The notes under the pieces are model-generated. The model worked only from the letters and a program-made list of their open reading frames with translations. It did no database searches and was not told the DNA's origin. Made by a program: the position numbers and the translations under genes. 5,997 nt of DNA from Promethearchaeota archaeon (lineage in GTDB: Archaea > Asgardarchaeota > Lokiarchaeia > Sigyniarchaeales > SOKP01), in the NCBI GenBank assembly GCA_030615145.1, contig JAUWZT010000207.1:1-5997 (forward strand). Reading direction: 5' to 3'. How positions within the stretch are numbered: the stretch's first letter is position 1; every line of letters begins with the position of its first letter. Positions 4,709 to 5,997 of the stretch are shown here, in pieces.

Positions 4709-5997
4709 TCATTCAATTTTAAGAGACTCACGGTGTGGCTCCCAATCTAGACTTTGATGCTCAAAATATTGTTTATACAGAGTGGCATATTTTCCTCCTT
4801 GTATGAGCAAAGAATTATGAGTACCCTCTTCAACAATTTGCCCTTTATCCATCACAATTATTCGATCAGCATTCACGATGGTTGAGAGCCTATGAGCAAT
4901 TATAATAGAGGTTCGATTAGATAACAGTTCCTCTAGAGCTTCTTGAATAATTGCTTCAGTATACGCGTCAACGCTCGAGGTGGCTTCATCAAGAACAAGA
5001 ATTCGCGGATCAGTCAATATTGCTCGAGCAAAACTAACTAATTGCTGTTGGCCTGCTGATAATCCTTTACCCCTCTCACCGATCTGTGTTTGCAGCCCTT
5101 CCGGTAAGTATTCGATTAGTTCTTCGAGGTGCACAGTATTAATTACTTTCCGGAGATCTTCTTCTGACGCTTCTTGTCTGCCATATCTAATATTTTCTTC
5201 TATAGTACCTGAAAACAAAAAAACATCTTGCTGCACATTTCCTAGATTTCTTCTATAAGAGTTTAAAGACATATCCCTAATGTTGATTCCATCAATTTCA
5301 ATTAATCCCCCTTGAAATTCATAATATCGAGCTAAAAGTGATACTAATGAAGTTTTCCCAGCCCCTGTGTGGCCCACAATAGCTAATTTTTCTCCTTTTT
5401 TTATGTGCAGATTTAAACCTCTGAATACCCATTCACTTTCTCTATAGCAGAAGTCGACTTCCTTGAAAATAATTTCTCCTTCCAAAGTATCGATATCAGT
5501 TGCGTTTGGATTTTGTCTTACATTTGGCTCAGAATCAATAATGTCTAATATTCGCTCATAAGCAGCCATTCCTGAACTGAGTTGGGGGAAAAATACGGAA
5601 AGGACCATTATAGGGCGGAAAAACTTCTGAAGATAGAGAATAAACATAAGAATTGTTCCGGGATTAGTTATCCCTTGAAATACAAATTGACCTCCTAAAA
5701 AAATAACGACAAAGAGCGTAATAGAAGCAATTATTTCCAACAGAGGTCTCCACATATGAGTTACGGATGTTATTCTAAACCCTGCTTTAAAATATTGCCT
5801 ATTAGTTTCTTTAAATTGCCTTGAAACAGTAGATTCTTGCCCATAGCTTTTACTTACATGTATGCCCTCAATCGATTCAACCATTGCAGCATTTACACTG
5901 CCAATTGCTTTTCGGTAAGCTCTACTAACAATTTTAACTACCCGCCTAAGAGAGAGAACTAATAAAAAGATGAAAGGAATGGCTATCAATGTTATGA
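4709..5997 (-). CDS. ABC exporter, fused membrane and ATPase domains (partial, N-terminus beyond right edge)
   Basis: This is the C-terminal 429 or so residues of an MsbA/ABCB-type exporter half-transporter; the frame is open through the right edge, so the TTG at 5989 is not its start. The visible membrane part has the end of a middle helix (IPFIFLLVLSL), a coupling-helix region (SKSYGQE) and the last two helices. Counting from the codon at 5989, the ATPase domain has A-loop Tyr182, Walker A GHTGAGKTS (206-214), Q-loop Gln254, signature LSAGQ (310-314), Walker B ILVLDE with catalytic Glu335, and H-loop His366. All ATPase residues look competent. The substrate cannot be read; lipids, drugs or peptides are possible. 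LSAGQ is common in heterodimeric exporters, so a partner gene may lie upstream. Sampled GC is near 40 percent and the wording is bacterial, hinting at transfer. Confidence 0.93.
   Translation of the reverse strand, partial: ITLIAIPFIFLLVLSLRRVVKIVSRAYRKAIGSVNAAMVESIEGIHVSKSYGQESTVSRQFKETNRQYFKAGFRITSVTHMWRPLLEIIASITLFVVIFLGGQFVFQGITNPGTILMFILYLQKFFRPIMVLSVFFPQLSSGMAAYERILDIIDSEPNVRQNPNATDIDTLEGEIIFKEVDFCYRESEWVFRGLNLHIKKGEKLAIVGHTGAGKTSLVSLLARYYEFQGGLIEIDGINIRDMSLNSYRRNLGNVQQDVFLFSGTIEENIRYGRQEASEEDLRKVINTVHLEELIEYLPEGLQTQIGERGKGLSAGQQQLVSFARAILTDPRILVLDEATSSVDAYTEAIIQEALEELLSNRTSIIIAHRLSTIVNADRIIVMDKGQIVEEGTHNSLLIQGGKYATLYKQYFEHQSLDWEPHRESLKIE

Noticed and set aside
4980..5258. A 92-codon plus-strand reading frame
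   Set aside because: It is antisense to the ATPase core of the ABC exporter; the Ser/Arg/Cys-rich product is typical of a reversed conserved gene.
5987..5989. TTG as start of the ABC exporter
   Set aside because: The frame stays open to the window edge and the protein would begin in the middle of a transmembrane helix, so the gene is cut by the edge.

Overview
The window most likely comes from an Asgard archaeon of the Lokiarchaeia type. The evidence is a Ras/Rab-like small GTPase with the WDFAGEERF switch II wording I associate with Asgard homologues, plus a stand-alone Roadblock/LC7 protein. Archaeal-style AT-rich promoters (some apparently leaderless), a VapB antitoxin of the archaeal DUF217 type and a DUF362/ferredoxin protein agree with this. 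The DNA is AT-rich; hand-counted 60-base samples gave about 28 to 40 percent GC. Assignment is by recognition only; no search was run.

Layout, left to right. 1-433 (minus) is the N-terminal part of the small GTPase, cut by the left edge. 434-724 is a very AT-rich divergent promoter region with three copies of a 7-base repeat. 725-1888 (plus) is a DUF362 protein with a C-terminal 2x[4Fe-4S] ferredoxin domain. Its stop overlaps by 4 bases the stop of a convergent M20-family peptidase-like gene (1885-3291, minus), which lacks several canonical metal ligands. A short divergent promoter (about 3292-3356) separates that gene from the Roadblock protein (3357-3743, plus). 3740-3802 (minus) is a 20-codon vapC remnant, directly behind an intact vapB antitoxin gene (3804-4037, minus). 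4141-4641 (minus) encodes a small four-helix membrane protein of unknown function. 4709-5997 (minus) is the C-terminal part of an ABC exporter whose start lies beyond the right edge.

How the genes relate. The GTPase and the Roadblock protein are the natural functional pair, since Roadblock/LC7 proteins bind and regulate Ras-like GTPases (MglB/MglA, Ragulator/Rag), but they are not in one operon here. The DUF362 and M20 genes are convergent neighbours with no evident common pathway. The vapB/vapC-remnant pair looks like a decayed toxin-antitoxin locus. The ABC exporter is somewhat richer in GC and bacterial in wording. I see no wholly new multi-gene system. The most interesting points are the altered M20 active site, the orphaned antitoxin with its toxin stub, the A11 tract before the ferredoxin domain, and the unusual GTPase motifs.
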